The position numbers and the translations under genes are program-made. The notes under the pieces were generated by a model. That model made no database searches. It was given only the letters and a program-made list of their open reading frames with translations, and was not told the origin of the DNA. A stretch of 53,923 nucleotides of DNA from a virus, in IMG/VR virus record IMGVR_UViG_3300048925_000643, positions 1 to 53,923 of that record. One strand, given 5' to 3'. This document shows positions 14,452 to 23,347 of this stretch, in pieces. Within the stretch, counting starts at the first letter, position 1. Every line of letters starts with the position of its first letter.

Positions 14452-14666
14452 CCCGTCAAATCGACCACGATCCACACGAAAAGTCTCGCTCTACAAGAGG
14501 CGAGACAATTTTCGTCACCATAGTCACCACAACTGTTTTGATCTTGGTTGGCGCAGCGCTGAACTTGGTGGCTGACGCTTATGGTCTTATCGCCCTCTTC
14601 TCTGTTGTTGCCATTGGTGCCGCGGTTATGTTCCCGCTAGCCTTCTGGTTGGACCGGCGGAGATAG
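14448..14666 (+). CDS. Two-helix small membrane protein, 72 aa
   Basis: An N-terminal charged stretch is followed by two hydrophobic segments (about 22-44 and 46-66) and a terminal basic LDRRR. The start overlaps the preceding stop (ATGA). The last 41 bp overlap the 3' end of the convergent ejection-protein gene. Likely a partner of the 154-aa membrane protein; possible roles are superinfection exclusion or holin-like activity, with no direct evidence. Confidence 0.65.
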   Translation: MTRQIDHDPHEKSRSTRGETIFVTIVTTTVLILVGAALNLVADAYGLIALFSVVAIGAAVMFPLAFWLDRRR

Positions 14667-16728
14667 CTGTTCCCCTCGTGACAGCGTCAGTGATACGCGC
14701 TGCATTCTGATCAATGACGGGCAACCTCCCCGCTGCACCCTGTAAGGCCTGCATGAATGCCCCGCCGCCCTGATTGGCTGGCTGCGTCAGTATATTGGCG
14801 ATTTCGCCCCATGCCGCGTCCTGCCTGCCAAGCTGCGCCTGCGGGCCAGTCCCGAATAGCCCCTGCAAAAATCCTTGGGAAGACGCCCAAGGGCGCCCAC
14901 TCGCAGCGTTTTCGATAATGCCCGGCTGCGTTGCGGCGTCAACAGCGCGTTCCGCAGTCTGTCGTGCATAGGTCCTGCTGTTTGTCGCAACCCCGGCGCG
15001 GATATCAAACGCCTTCGCGGCTTGATCCACCGCTTTCATCATAGCATCAGCCTCGGATTTCCCCATGACGGTCGCCAGCTTTTCACGGGCTGCATCGCTG
15101 GAAAGGTCGCGAAGTGCGGCAACACCTTGACGAGCGTCCACGTTCGGGTCGTTCACGGTGCGTTTCACATTGGAGAGCTTTTCAGCAAACTGTGACCGGA
15201 GCCCCCCACGAAGACTTTTCAACTCTGCGTCGGAAAGCCCAGATACGAAGGCCTCAACCTCGTCTCTAGCCACGGAAGGAGAGAGCATCGTCTGGCCGAA
15301 CAACTTGGATTCTCGGGCGGCAATAGGTGCCGCCGCTGTGTCGAGCGCTGTCTTGTATTCAGGCACTAGCGACTTGGTGAGATTTCTGATCTCACGGGAA
15401 AGGCCCTCATAGGCGCGGCCAATATCGGTTTGTCCGCCTAGTTTGCCTTTACCATCCGCCTCGCTGGCAACATCCTTCAGCCCACGGGTGATGTAATCAA
15501 GCTGCCGAACATCGGGCAGCGTCTCAAATACTACAGATCCGTCATCGGCTATCTTTGCAAGGATTTGCTGGCTTTCCTCACCGTTGACGCGCATCAGTTC
15601 GTTTGCACGGTTGATAGCGGACTGTGGCACCCGCGTCTTGACAACCTTTTCTAAGGCAATGCCACGAGGATCGGCGTAATCAATGGGTGTAGCATAGGCT
15701 GCATCATAAGCGGCGGCGCGTGCCGGCTGCGTTTGCTGACGAAGGGCTATGAGCGGCTTGACCATGCCTTCTGGTGCACCCAATCCAGCATCAAGGGCAG
15801 CGTTGATATCCTGCGTTGCCAGTTCAGCGCGTGCGTTAATCCGGCTTGCTGCCTCTCCGGCACGAGGACCGCCACGCTGGATGGCGGTATCAAGTGTGCT
15901 CAGAGTTGAAGGACCAGCATCAGCCAGCATTGCTCCGGGGCCGGCGGCCTGAATGTTGGCATTCGTCGCACCAAGGGCATTGTCTGCTCCCATGGCGCGC
16001 GCAACGACATCCACGGCTTCGGGGCTTGTCCCGGCCTGCCGCGCTGCATCGGCGGTCGCGCGGCTTGACTGAAAAGCTTTATAGCCTCTCCCTGCCAAGT
16101 CACCGACGAGAGGGCCTGTCAAGCCCATGCCCAAGCCCAAACCACCCCCTTTGGCCATTTCCCATGGATCCCAATCAGAGCGCACACCAGCATCCGTGGT
16201 TCCAATAGCAAGGCCGCTTGCCCCCGACAGTGCCATAGCGGCCGGGGTGCTGGACACACCCACGCCAAAAGCAGCCGGAGCGGCGGCAATCATGGGGATT
16301 GTGCCACCAACGGCACCGGCAATACTCGCGCCAGTCGTAACCCAAGGGTGCTCTTCCTGCGCCCGTTGGGTAATCCCCTGAGCCTGTCGAAGGTTTTCAT
16401 CATAGCTTCCACCGTTCATGACTGTGGAAGCTATAGCTGCGCCGCGCTGGCCGGCACCAAGCAACGCAGGCCCAGCAACCGGCACACCATTGGCGAGACC
16501 CGTGATAGCCGCACCCACGGCACCGCTCGCGCCTTCCATTCGCTGCTGCTGGTCCTCAGCATTGAGCATGGCTTGGCCTTCCTCGAAAGAAAGATGCTTT
16601 CCAGAACCGTTTACCTGGGTAGTATCAAAACCCGGCGGCAACGCGGGCATCGTGGTGCCGGGCGCATTTTCGGTCGACTGTTCAAGAACGAAGCCGGCAG
16701 GCAACGGCGGCAGTTTCTGATCGGCCAT
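14626..16728 (-). CDS. Large DNA-ejection (internal virion) protein, 700 aa
   Basis: A long protein rich in Ala, Gly and Gln, with hydrophobic glycine-rich stretches at about residues 70-110 and 135-190 (AIASTVMNGG, GASIAGAVGGTIPMIAAAPA) and a helical C-terminal half. This fits the P22 gp16/gp20 type ejection proteins that leave the head with the DNA and span the host envelope. The ATG at 16728 overlaps the preceding stop (TGATG). It is the last gene of the virion operon. The assignment is by composition and gene order. Confidence 0.75.
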   Translation of the reverse strand: MADQKLPPLPAGFVLEQSTENAPGTTMPALPPGFDTTQVNGSGKHLSFEEGQAMLNAEDQQQRMEGASGAVGAAITGLANGVPVAGPALLGAGQRGAAIASTVMNGGSYDENLRQAQGITQRAQEEHPWVTTGASIAGAVGGTIPMIAAAPAAFGVGVSSTPAAMALSGASGLAIGTTDAGVRSDWDPWEMAKGGGLGLGMGLTGPLVGDLAGRGYKAFQSSRATADAARQAGTSPEAVDVVARAMGADNALGATNANIQAAGPGAMLADAGPSTLSTLDTAIQRGGPRAGEAASRINARAELATQDINAALDAGLGAPEGMVKPLIALRQQTQPARAAAYDAAYATPIDYADPRGIALEKVVKTRVPQSAINRANELMRVNGEESQQILAKIADDGSVVFETLPDVRQLDYITRGLKDVASEADGKGKLGGQTDIGRAYEGLSREIRNLTKSLVPEYKTALDTAAAPIAARESKLFGQTMLSPSVARDEVEAFVSGLSDAELKSLRGGLRSQFAEKLSNVKRTVNDPNVDARQGVAALRDLSSDAAREKLATVMGKSEADAMMKAVDQAAKAFDIRAGVATNSRTYARQTAERAVDAATQPGIIENAASGRPWASSQGFLQGLFGTGPQAQLGRQDAAWGEIANILTQPANQGGGAFMQALQGAAGRLPVIDQNAARITDAVTRGTAISAGPTRRLAGT

Positions 16729-18620
16729 CACGGCACCTCTTCCCATTTGCCGTTTCGAAGCTCGATAACCTTCCCTGTCTGGGGATTTCGAGCGCGCGGC
16801 GCTGCTGTGTTAGTTGCGGGCGGCGGATTATTGTTGCTACCGTTTGCGGGGTTTTCAGCGGTGCCTAGCGCCTTTGCCATGTTCTGGATCGCTGCCGGCG
16901 GCATACCCGCCTTGATGGCTTCAACCGCGATGGCTCGGCGTTGACGTTTGGATTCTACAGTCGCGGGTTTGTCACCCGGTTGGGGAAGGAAGATACGCCC
17001 ATAAAGGTCTTCTTCCGACTTGGTGACTGCTGCGCCCGTGTCTTTTCGAAGGATCGATGCGAGGAAGTCTTTCCCAGCATCACGGGCAAGCTGGTACTCC
17101 TCTGACTGCGCATAGTTGCCCAGATTCATTGGAATGCCATTGGCAAGGGTCTCTCCAAGGTTCAACAGCGCACCCTCATGCTGATTGAGCAGAGGCATCG
17201 CATTCGTGGCGCGGGTCGCATAAACCGTGTCCTTCGACTGGCCTTCTGTCAGAGGCTTTACGCCAGCACCCTGATTAAAGGTGACGGCTCCTGTAGCCGG
17301 GTCAACCTGCAAAGAAGTTCCAGACGGCGGATTTATGGGGTAAAACTTGCCGTCAGGTCCGAACTGTCCAGCCTGTGCGCCGTACTTGTTCGCCTCTTCC
17401 GACGTTGCCTGACGGAACTGCTGACCAGCACTCGGAGAGGTGATCCACTCCTTGTTGTTCGGGTCGTAAAGAACTCCGTTTCCGGCGTTGACGAGGCCCT
17501 GCCGATCAGTCTTTGCGAAATTGCCCAGCCTCTCTACAGCGCCCGTCTGCTGGTTCGCACGAGCCAGCGTGCCATCTGGAAGGTTGACGAACTGCCAAGG
17601 CTCGCTTGCTTTTTGGCCCTGAACGTTAGCCTTCCACAGTTCTAGGCCTATCGAATTGAGTTGCGGGTCTTTTAACAACTGGCGAATTACGGAGGGGTCA
17701 ACGCCCCCACGCTGAACGGGCGACACTCCCTGAGCGATCATGTTAGAGGCAGCGCCGGTTGAGTCTGCTACCTGCATCGGTGCTGCGGCGGGGCTAGGAG
17801 CAGTGGGTGACGCCATTGTATAAGGCGCGGCGTCGGTGCGCGGCTCAACTTTCACCATGGGATCTACGTAAGCAGTTTCACTCCCGCTGGTGTCGCCCTG
17901 CTCGATTGGGGTCACTGCTTCGATAGCGGCGGCTCCAGCGTTTGCAGGCGCGTTTCCAAACTCGTTAGAGTAATAGCTTTTCGCCATCGCTAGACGACGA
18001 GCGGACTCGCCACCGGGTCTATTGTATCCGGCGAACGCCCAAGCCCGGTTCATAAGTTGCTGTGCTTCTTCCACGCTGCCCGCGTTGTTGAGGGCCTGAA
18101 TAAGCTGCGGGTTCTCCTGAAGAAAGAACTTTGCCTGCCCTTCAGGGGAAAGGTCGCCAGTTGCAGCAAGCGCCTGATAACGGGGGCCGCGCCAAGACAG
18201 GATGCCGCCAGCCGTGCCAGCTTGCCCGCTTTCACTGGGGTCGCTCCACGTACGCATTGCGTTCTTTGCCGACCATCCACTTTCAGCCTTGCCTGTCGAT
18301 GCGACCGCAGCAAGGCCATATGGGTTAGTCAGCCCACCAGAGCGAACGGTATCTATGAATGGTTTGTAGGTATCACCTTGAAGCGCCGAACGCGACACAG
18401 GGACAACGGGAGCAGTTTGCGTCTGCTGTGGACCAGTTAAACTGGAAAGAAACCCACCCTGTGACGATGGCGGAGATCCTACCGACATGTCTGCGAGACG
18501 CGAAAGGGATAAATCTCTGCTCTTTTTATCGATGGCGCCGCCGAGCGTATCACCGATGCTGTCCATCCATGAAAAATCAGACCGAGGGATGCTTGGCGTC
18601 TGGGGGAGTTGAAGAGCCAT
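16728..18620 (-). CDS. Ejection protein with phage-tail-lysozyme-like N-terminal domain, 630 aa
   Basis: Residues about 85-220 resemble a tail-associated lysozyme: PYGLAAVASTGKAESGWSAK (candidate catalytic Glu), SGQAGTAGGILSWRGPRYQA, then QLMNRAWAFAGYNRPGG. The remainder is low-complexity Ala/Pro/Gln sequence and a C-terminal beta segment. Virion-borne muralytic activity would open the cell wall during DNA entry. It is coupled to both neighbours (1-bp overlaps at 16728 and 18620), matching the three-gene P22 ejection cassette. Confidence 0.75.
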   Translation of the reverse strand: MALQLPQTPSIPRSDFSWMDSIGDTLGGAIDKKSRDLSLSRLADMSVGSPPSSQGGFLSSLTGPQQTQTAPVVPVSRSALQGDTYKPFIDTVRSGGLTNPYGLAAVASTGKAESGWSAKNAMRTWSDPSESGQAGTAGGILSWRGPRYQALAATGDLSPEGQAKFFLQENPQLIQALNNAGSVEEAQQLMNRAWAFAGYNRPGGESARRLAMAKSYYSNEFGNAPANAGAAAIEAVTPIEQGDTSGSETAYVDPMVKVEPRTDAAPYTMASPTAPSPAAAPMQVADSTGAASNMIAQGVSPVQRGGVDPSVIRQLLKDPQLNSIGLELWKANVQGQKASEPWQFVNLPDGTLARANQQTGAVERLGNFAKTDRQGLVNAGNGVLYDPNNKEWITSPSAGQQFRQATSEEANKYGAQAGQFGPDGKFYPINPPSGTSLQVDPATGAVTFNQGAGVKPLTEGQSKDTVYATRATNAMPLLNQHEGALLNLGETLANGIPMNLGNYAQSEEYQLARDAGKDFLASILRKDTGAAVTKSEEDLYGRIFLPQPGDKPATVESKRQRRAIAVEAIKAGMPPAAIQNMAKALGTAENPANGSNNNPPPATNTAAPRARNPQTGKVIELRNGKWEEVP

Positions 18621-19309
18621 TAGAAGAGTCCCCCTGTTTTCGCTCGCGTTGCGAGGCCTATACCGTTCTTGAGGAGGCCGCCAAAGAAGCCTGCTCCAGC
18701 AGCCTTGTTGGCCTCACCGCCTTGCGCCGCTTGGTTTGTGGCGCCCGTAACGCCAGAGGTATAGGCGTCTTCTAGGTTAAGGCGGCGATCAATGGAGTTT
18801 TGGTATGCGCCAGAAATGTTGTTCCATCCTGATGCCTGACCGCTGGCGGCTTGGAGCCCTTGGGCAGACTGCCCCGCCAACCGGTCGAGCCATCCGCCAT
18901 ATTCCTGATTTGCAAGCCCTTGCCCATACCTAGAAAGAGCCGTCAGCGTGTTGCCGCTGTTCAGCATCCCAGCCGCGCTAGCGCCACGCAACGCTGCCTG
19001 CGTCCCCTGGTCAAGAGAAAACTGGTAACCTGGTCCGGCCTGAAAGGCACTAGTCGCGGCGGTGTTGCCATCCACACCATTAAGACCGAGCGCATTTCCG
19101 TACATCGTGTTTGCTGACTGCCCCGTCTGGGCGTAGGGCGAATAAGCGTTCACCGCCTGATTGAGCGCCCCTATTGCTTCCGTCTGACCATCATTGATGG
19201 TCGCGTGGCCGACATCACGAAGCCGCTCATATTGGTCTTTGTTATTGACCGCCGCCCTCATCGTGGGCTTGCCGGCGTCCAAGCCCAGAATGCCGCTAAG
19301 AAAACCCAT
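18620..19309 (-). CDS. P22 gp7-like DNA-ejection protein, 229 aa
   Basis: It begins MGFLSGILGLDAGKP and is rich in Gly, Ala, Asn and Gln, with GPGYQFSLDQGTQAALRGAS and SGNTLTALSRYGQGLANQEY, a pattern I associate with gp7-type injection proteins of short-tailed phages. The glycine-rich C-terminus (GAGFFGGLLKNGIGLA) is amphipathic. It is the first and smallest of the three ejection genes and overlaps its neighbours by one base. Confidence 0.75.
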   Translation of the reverse strand: MGFLSGILGLDAGKPTMRAAVNNKDQYERLRDVGHATINDGQTEAIGALNQAVNAYSPYAQTGQSANTMYGNALGLNGVDGNTAATSAFQAGPGYQFSLDQGTQAALRGASAAGMLNSGNTLTALSRYGQGLANQEYGGWLDRLAGQSAQGLQAASGQASGWNNISGAYQNSIDRRLNLEDAYTSGVTGATNQAAQGGEANKAAGAGFFGGLLKNGIGLATRAKTGGLF

Positions 19310-19515
19310 TATGGTGTCTCCAAATCTGTCACGCGCGCGTCGAGCGCCGCAAGTTCTCCGTCAATCCCGTCAAGGCGGCCCGCGTCTTCCTTGGCATGGT
19401 CATGGATGCGCTTGAGGAATAGATACCAGGCCGGGTCAATTAGACCGGTTCGAAGGTTGATCACTGGCACCTGTGGGCTCGGGATCGGGGTAATTTCACC
19501 AATTTGAGAGGGCAT
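19309..19515 (-). CDS. Small virion-associated protein, 68 aa
   Basis: A proline-rich N-terminus (ITPIPSPQVPVINLRTGLID) and PAWYLFLKRIHDHA are followed by a short coiled-coil (LDGIDGELAALDARVTDLET). Proteins of this design lie beside tail-hub genes in many short-tailed phages and may anchor fibres or plug the tail. It overlaps both neighbouring genes by one base, so its translation is coupled. Confidence 0.7.
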   Translation of the reverse strand: MPSQIGEITPIPSPQVPVINLRTGLIDPAWYLFLKRIHDHAKEDAGRLDGIDGELAALDARVTDLETP

Positions 19516-20939
19516 CAGCGCGATACTCCTGCTGCATCCATAGTTCCTGAAAGAACCGAGGCATAAACGGGATCAGATATCTGTATCCGCCACACCCGGC
19601 CGTATCGGCTTGCCATTCCAGTCCTGTTGACAGAAACCGGCTCACGTGAGCCTGCAATGCGTCCGAGCTTCCGAGATAGCGGCGTCTTGAACGTCACCCC
19701 CCCGTCGTCAGACCAAGAAATGAGGCATACAGGGTCAACCTCAATCGGATCGTCGCCAGACACGAGGCCCTGCCCCACAGTAATATCGAAATCGGCTCTT
19801 GGAATGATTGTCCTGTTGGGGAATCCGGACAGAGGCAAAGACCAGAGGTCCACAACGAGGGGCTCAAGCCCTTCCCGCTGATATTTTGCATCTAGCAACC
19901 AAACGGCATCACTCTGCCGATCGAGCATAGCCCACGCCCCAAAGGCCTGAACCGATACGATGGAGCGCCAGTTTTTCCAATTGTAGCTTCGGCGTTCGTG
20001 CCATAGTCCTGTGCCAACTTCATAGGTCCAAGAGAAGGCTGGGCCCGTGACTGTCGCCCACATATGGCCCGACGAAACGCCTACCGTGACATCAATCTTG
20101 TTTTTGTCAGCAACGCCTTCGATTAGCGCCTCGAGGTCTTGATTGCTTATCCTTGACGGCGAGTAGCCACCATCCATTCGGTAAACGGCATTGTCATCAG
20201 CCACGAACACGATGGTTGAAAACCCTTCCTCAAAGCCTGCAATTGCGAATGTTGAAGCCAATCCCTTAGGAATGACAGTCGTGCGCGAGAATGGAGAGCC
20301 GGTCGCATTTGCCGCGTTGTTCCACACTTCCATCGATGACGGGCCGCACAGTAAAAGCTGCTCACCGTAAGGCACCGCATTAAAGATGCCGCCGGGGCGG
20401 CTCTCGGCCTTGCCGAAATCAAGCGCTGAAACCGTAGTATCGTTAATGGCGGAAACGAAGTATCGGCCATCTCGGATCGGAAACACAAAATAGCCATCGA
20501 TGAACATAACTGCGAGCGGCTGAGGCAATTCAGGCTCAGCAAGTGTTTCGGGCGGGGCGTCCCGGTGAATTTTGTACACATCATTCTCAGTCACGCAGAG
20601 AATGTCAGGGATCGGCGCCTTGTTATTCCGAGCAAAAGTTACCCGATCGTCTCCCGGCAAGGCTCCAAGGTCGGTTACGACGTAGGAACCACTAACGAGC
20701 GTGATGAGCGTCAATCTATCCTTTTGGGCGACGTATAGGTCCCCGTTGTAGAAATGCGCCCCGCGACCAGCCTGATGGGATGTAGAGGCTATCATGCGTA
20801 ACCCCGGCGCTCGCCTGCGAGCAAACAGCGATCTAGCGCCATCATCTAGCTTCGATGCGTAGCAATTGATCAGCCTGCCAGAACCTTCGCCGGGCCGGAT
20901 GCCAGGCGACGTGCTATTCGGGAAAACGATATCAACCAT
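19515..20939 (-). CDS. Packaged-DNA stabilisation protein / tail hub, P22 gp10-like, 474 aa
   Basis: The protein is a long run of beta strands with the gp10-type start (VDIVFPNSTSPGIRPGEGSG, then INCYASKL) and repeated short sheets (GYFVFPIRDGRYFVS, GEQLLLCGPSSMEVW). In P22 this protein closes the portal after packaging and forms the tail hub. Position between the gp4-like gene and ejection genes, and the usual length of about 470 aa, agree. Both junctions overlap by one base. Confidence 0.88.
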   Translation of the reverse strand: MVDIVFPNSTSPGIRPGEGSGRLINCYASKLDDGARSLFARRRAPGLRMIASTSHQAGRGAHFYNGDLYVAQKDRLTLITLVSGSYVVTDLGALPGDDRVTFARNNKAPIPDILCVTENDVYKIHRDAPPETLAEPELPQPLAVMFIDGYFVFPIRDGRYFVSAINDTTVSALDFGKAESRPGGIFNAVPYGEQLLLCGPSSMEVWNNAANATGSPFSRTTVIPKGLASTFAIAGFEEGFSTIVFVADDNAVYRMDGGYSPSRISNQDLEALIEGVADKNKIDVTVGVSSGHMWATVTGPAFSWTYEVGTGLWHERRSYNWKNWRSIVSVQAFGAWAMLDRQSDAVWLLDAKYQREGLEPLVVDLWSLPLSGFPNRTIIPRADFDITVGQGLVSGDDPIEVDPVCLISWSDDGGVTFKTPLSRKLGRIAGSREPVSVNRTGMASRYGRVWRIQISDPVYASVLSGTMDAAGVSR

Positions 20940-21277
20940 CAGAAATACAAGCTCGGTATAACGTCTTCACGCTGCCAGCTGCTGTTGCGGAGCGATCTAA
21001 GGCGGTTTTCGGCAAGAATTCGGGATTCGGCGTTGCTCGGCTGGCCAAAGCTTGGCGCGGCTTGATCTGCCAAGATGATAGCTAGTGGATCGACGCATTC
21101 CTCTTCGAAATTCTGTCGGTCGCTAAAATAGAATATCTGATTGGCGTTAAGCTCCGAAATTTTCCCGTCGATGTTGTCTTCTATCTCTTGAACATCTTCC
21201 GGCTCGGGCGCCTGTCCTGCACCGATCACGTTCAGCTTTTTAAGCGTGGCCGCGATCAACTCTTGGCGTGTTTTCAT
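20939..21277 (-). CDS. Tail accessory factor, P22 gp4-like head-completion protein, 112 aa
   Basis: The opening MKTRQELIAATLKKLNVIGA, then EDVQEIEDNIDGKISELNA, is typical of gp4-type adaptors that extend the portal. The ATG at 21277 is preferred because GGGAG lies 8 nt upstream; a GTG at 21286 is in frame. P22 gp4 is longer and has muramidase activity in its C-terminus; this short form lacks that part and is probably structural only. Confidence 0.8.
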   Translation of the reverse strand: MKTRQELIAATLKKLNVIGAGQAPEPEDVQEIEDNIDGKISELNANQIFYFSDRQNFEEECVDPLAIILADQAAPSFGQPSNAESRILAENRLRSLRNSSWQREDVIPSLYF

Positions 21278-21301
21278 AACGACCACTCCCTTTGTCGATG
21301 G

Positions 21302-21327
21302 GCGGGCGGGGCCAGAGCCCCGCCCGC
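21302..21327 (-). other. Perfect 11-bp hairpin inside the virion operon
   Basis: GCGGGCGGGGC-caga-GCCCCGCCCGC, without a following T-tract, lies between the 134-aa gene and the gp4-like gene. It is too stable to ignore and lacks terminator features. It may stabilise or process the long late mRNA, or set the ratio of coat to tail-gene expression. Confidence 0.7.
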
Positions 21328-21334
21328 GATCCTG

Positions 21335-21739
21335 TTAGTCGGCCGACCAGGATTCTACCTGTTTAGCCTTGTCCTCTTCGCTGAGTTCCGTAAAGACTTC
21401 AGCATCGTCCTTGCGGAGAGCTTTCACCTTCTTGCCGTCAGCGTCATAGACGGCCCACCAGCCGTTTTCCTCGTCCTTGGCCTCAAACGGAGCCTTGAAC
21501 GGGGTGTCGCCTTCGGTGGGCTGTTCAGGCGCTTTGTCCGTGGCTTTCCCCCCTTTGGCGGGGGCGGCAGGCGCTTTGTCCGTAGACGCCTTTTCAGATG
21601 CAACTTTGAAGAATGGGTTGCCCTTCAGCTTGGCTGCCACTTCGTCAGAAACATCGACAGACTTGCCGTCAGTGAACTTGACGCCGAAAGCTTCGACTTC
21701 ATCAGCATCGCCATCAGAGGTGTATGTGATCTTCGTCAT
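21335..21739 (-). CDS. Hypothetical virion protein, 134 aa
   Basis: Starts with a small beta region (MTKITYTSDGDADEVEAFGV, then FTDGKSVDVSDEVAAKLKG), continues with a Lys/Ala/Pro linker (SEKASTDKAPAAPAKGGKAT) and ends in an acidic helix. It follows the 146-aa head gene by 2 bp. A head-associated or head-tail joining role is likely from position. The low-complexity linker suggests two small domains joined flexibly. Confidence 0.65.
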   Translation of the reverse strand: MTKITYTSDGDADEVEAFGVKFTDGKSVDVSDEVAAKLKGNPFFKVASEKASTDKAPAAPAKGGKATDKAPEQPTEGDTPFKAPFEAKDEENGWWAVYDADGKKVKALRKDDAEVFTELSEEDKAKQVESWSAD

Positions 21740-21741
21740 GA

Positions 21742-22182
21742 TCAGAGCCCCTGACTACGGTTGCTGTAGTGAGCCCAGTTGCGGGGGTTGGCAAATTCAA
21801 CAACAAACTCGGCAATGCCGGTGGTTGCCACTGTACCCGTCTGGGTAAACTTGCCGTAGAAGATGGTGTCCGCGGCGAGTTCAGCCCCCAGTTCGACGCC
21901 CGTGCCAGCTTTGAAGCCGGTCGTGCCTGCCGCAGCGTTTGCCGAGGTCACCAGTCCGTCATCGTCGGCGGCAGAGCCGAGAACGAGAACGTTGGTGGTG
22001 CCAGCGTTGAACGCTTCTTCGATGCGGACATAAGCCCGAAGCGGGATGCTGCCCTTTTCAAGGGCAACGACCGGGACACCAGTGGTAAGCCCGACAGTGT
22101 TCAGCGGAATACGCCGACGCCATACGCCGACGCCGACGTCTTCAGGATGCTTGATCGGGTTCGTCCAGATAGGATTAGACAT
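21742..22182 (-). CDS. Head-associated protein, possible capsid decoration protein, 146 aa
   Basis: Begins MSNPIWTNPIKHPEDVGVGV and is a beta-rich, glycine- and threonine-rich protein (GTTGFKAGTGVELGAEL) of the size of capsid decoration or head-fibre proteins. It directly follows the coat gene (20-bp gap), the usual place for such a gene. No coiled coil or enzyme motif is visible. Confidence 0.65.
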   Translation of the reverse strand: MSNPIWTNPIKHPEDVGVGVWRRRIPLNTVGLTTGVPVVALEKGSIPLRAYVRIEEAFNAGTTNVLVLGSAADDDGLVTSANAAAGTTGFKAGTGVELGAELAADTIFYGKFTQTGTVATTGIAEFVVEFANPRNWAHYSNRSQGL

Positions 22183-22202
22183 TGTGTGCTCTCCTTTCCC
22201 GC

Positions 22203-23321
22203 TTAGTCGCCGGTCGCAGCGAAGTAGGCGTTAACGACGCCGCGCTGCTTGCCGAGGACGTTGGTCTGTGTGCCGTCAAGTGCGTCAACGGTAACCGCAT
22301 CGCCCAGCGTATAACCGAGCTTCTTCATGCCCCACTTGCCGATCATGCCTAGGCCTTGGACCTGGTCATAATCGTCTTTCTGCTCGCGGGACTTGTAGCG
22401 TTCCTTAATTGCCCATCCGAGCGCCTCCTGACCAAGCAGGAATGCCGGCTGAACGTTGATGCCGGAGTTGCCGACACCTGGCAGGATAGGCATGTCATCG
22501 ACTTCGTGGACTATGACACCATCCCATTCACGGTCGCCACCAAGGAACATGCCTTCGGAGCGACGGGCAACCGACTGCTGCCGCTCCGTTTCATTCATCG
22601 ATGCTACGAAGTCGCGCATTTCCAGCGATCCAACGAAGCAAACGAAGAACCGGCGATTTTCTGCCTCGCTGATGCGGATCGGGGTGATGCGCGGGCGAGC
22701 CGAGAGAGCAATGCGTTTCAACAGGGATACAGAATCCTTGGTGAACTTGCCGGTGGATGTTGAGATGTTGGCAAGGGAGGCTGCATGGTTGGCGGCCACA
22801 TAGTTGGACAGCGAGTTGCCGTAAAGCACGCGGTCCTTGTTGTTGGTGTGCCAGGTATTCTTGTCGGCAGCCGCTGCGTCGGCGTATGGAATATTGATGG
22901 ACTGGCCAACATCCTGAAGCCGGTCGATGACTTCGTACTTGGCGTCTTCTTCAGACCACGTTTTCAACGCGACCTTGAACGCCTTGCGCAGGTCGATGGC
23001 GGCGAGATCCTTGTCAAGCTCGTGGGTGGAAATCGCCTTCTTGCGCATGTCCCAGAAGACTTTGTCGCCGTATTCGCCAAGCTTGTCTTCATGGCCACGA
23101 AGCGGCTGGCGGCCTTTGATGGCGCCACGCTTCAGGTTGGTGATGAACTCGAAAGTGATGCCGTTGCCCTGCTTGGAAGCAAAGTCTTCCTTCATCACGA
23201 TCGGGTTGTCTGCGCCAGTCCCGGCGTATGCCGAGAACGGATTTCGCTGGAAGAACTCAGTCGAAAACTGGTCGTCCCAGATTGTCGGAGAAAGATCCGC
23301 CTGTACGCGAGTCTCTGCCAT
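22203..23321 (-). CDS. Major capsid protein, N4 gp56/DUF4043 type, 372 aa
   Basis: The pattern is that of the HK97-fold N4-gp56/DUF4043 coat family: an N-terminal FFQRNPFSAY, KQGNGITFEFITNLKRGAIK with the following RQPLRGHEDKL, a helical spine region and RFFVCFVGSLEMRDF. P22 itself has an unrelated coat sequence with an inserted domain, so the capsid here differs from the P22-like tail machinery around it. It lies after the scaffold gene (26-bp gap). Confidence 0.85.
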   Translation of the reverse strand: MAETRVQADLSPTIWDDQFSTEFFQRNPFSAYAGTGADNPIVMKEDFASKQGNGITFEFITNLKRGAIKGRQPLRGHEDKLGEYGDKVFWDMRKKAISTHELDKDLAAIDLRKAFKVALKTWSEEDAKYEVIDRLQDVGQSINIPYADAAAADKNTWHTNNKDRVLYGNSLSNYVAANHAASLANISTSTGKFTKDSVSLLKRIALSARPRITPIRISEAENRRFFVCFVGSLEMRDFVASMNETERQQSVARRSEGMFLGGDREWDGVIVHEVDDMPILPGVGNSGINVQPAFLLGQEALGWAIKERYKSREQKDDYDQVQGLGMIGKWGMKKLGYTLGDAVTVDALDGTQTNVLGKQRGVVNAYFAATGD

Positions 23322-23347
23322 TGCTTTTTACCTCTTGGATCGGGCGA

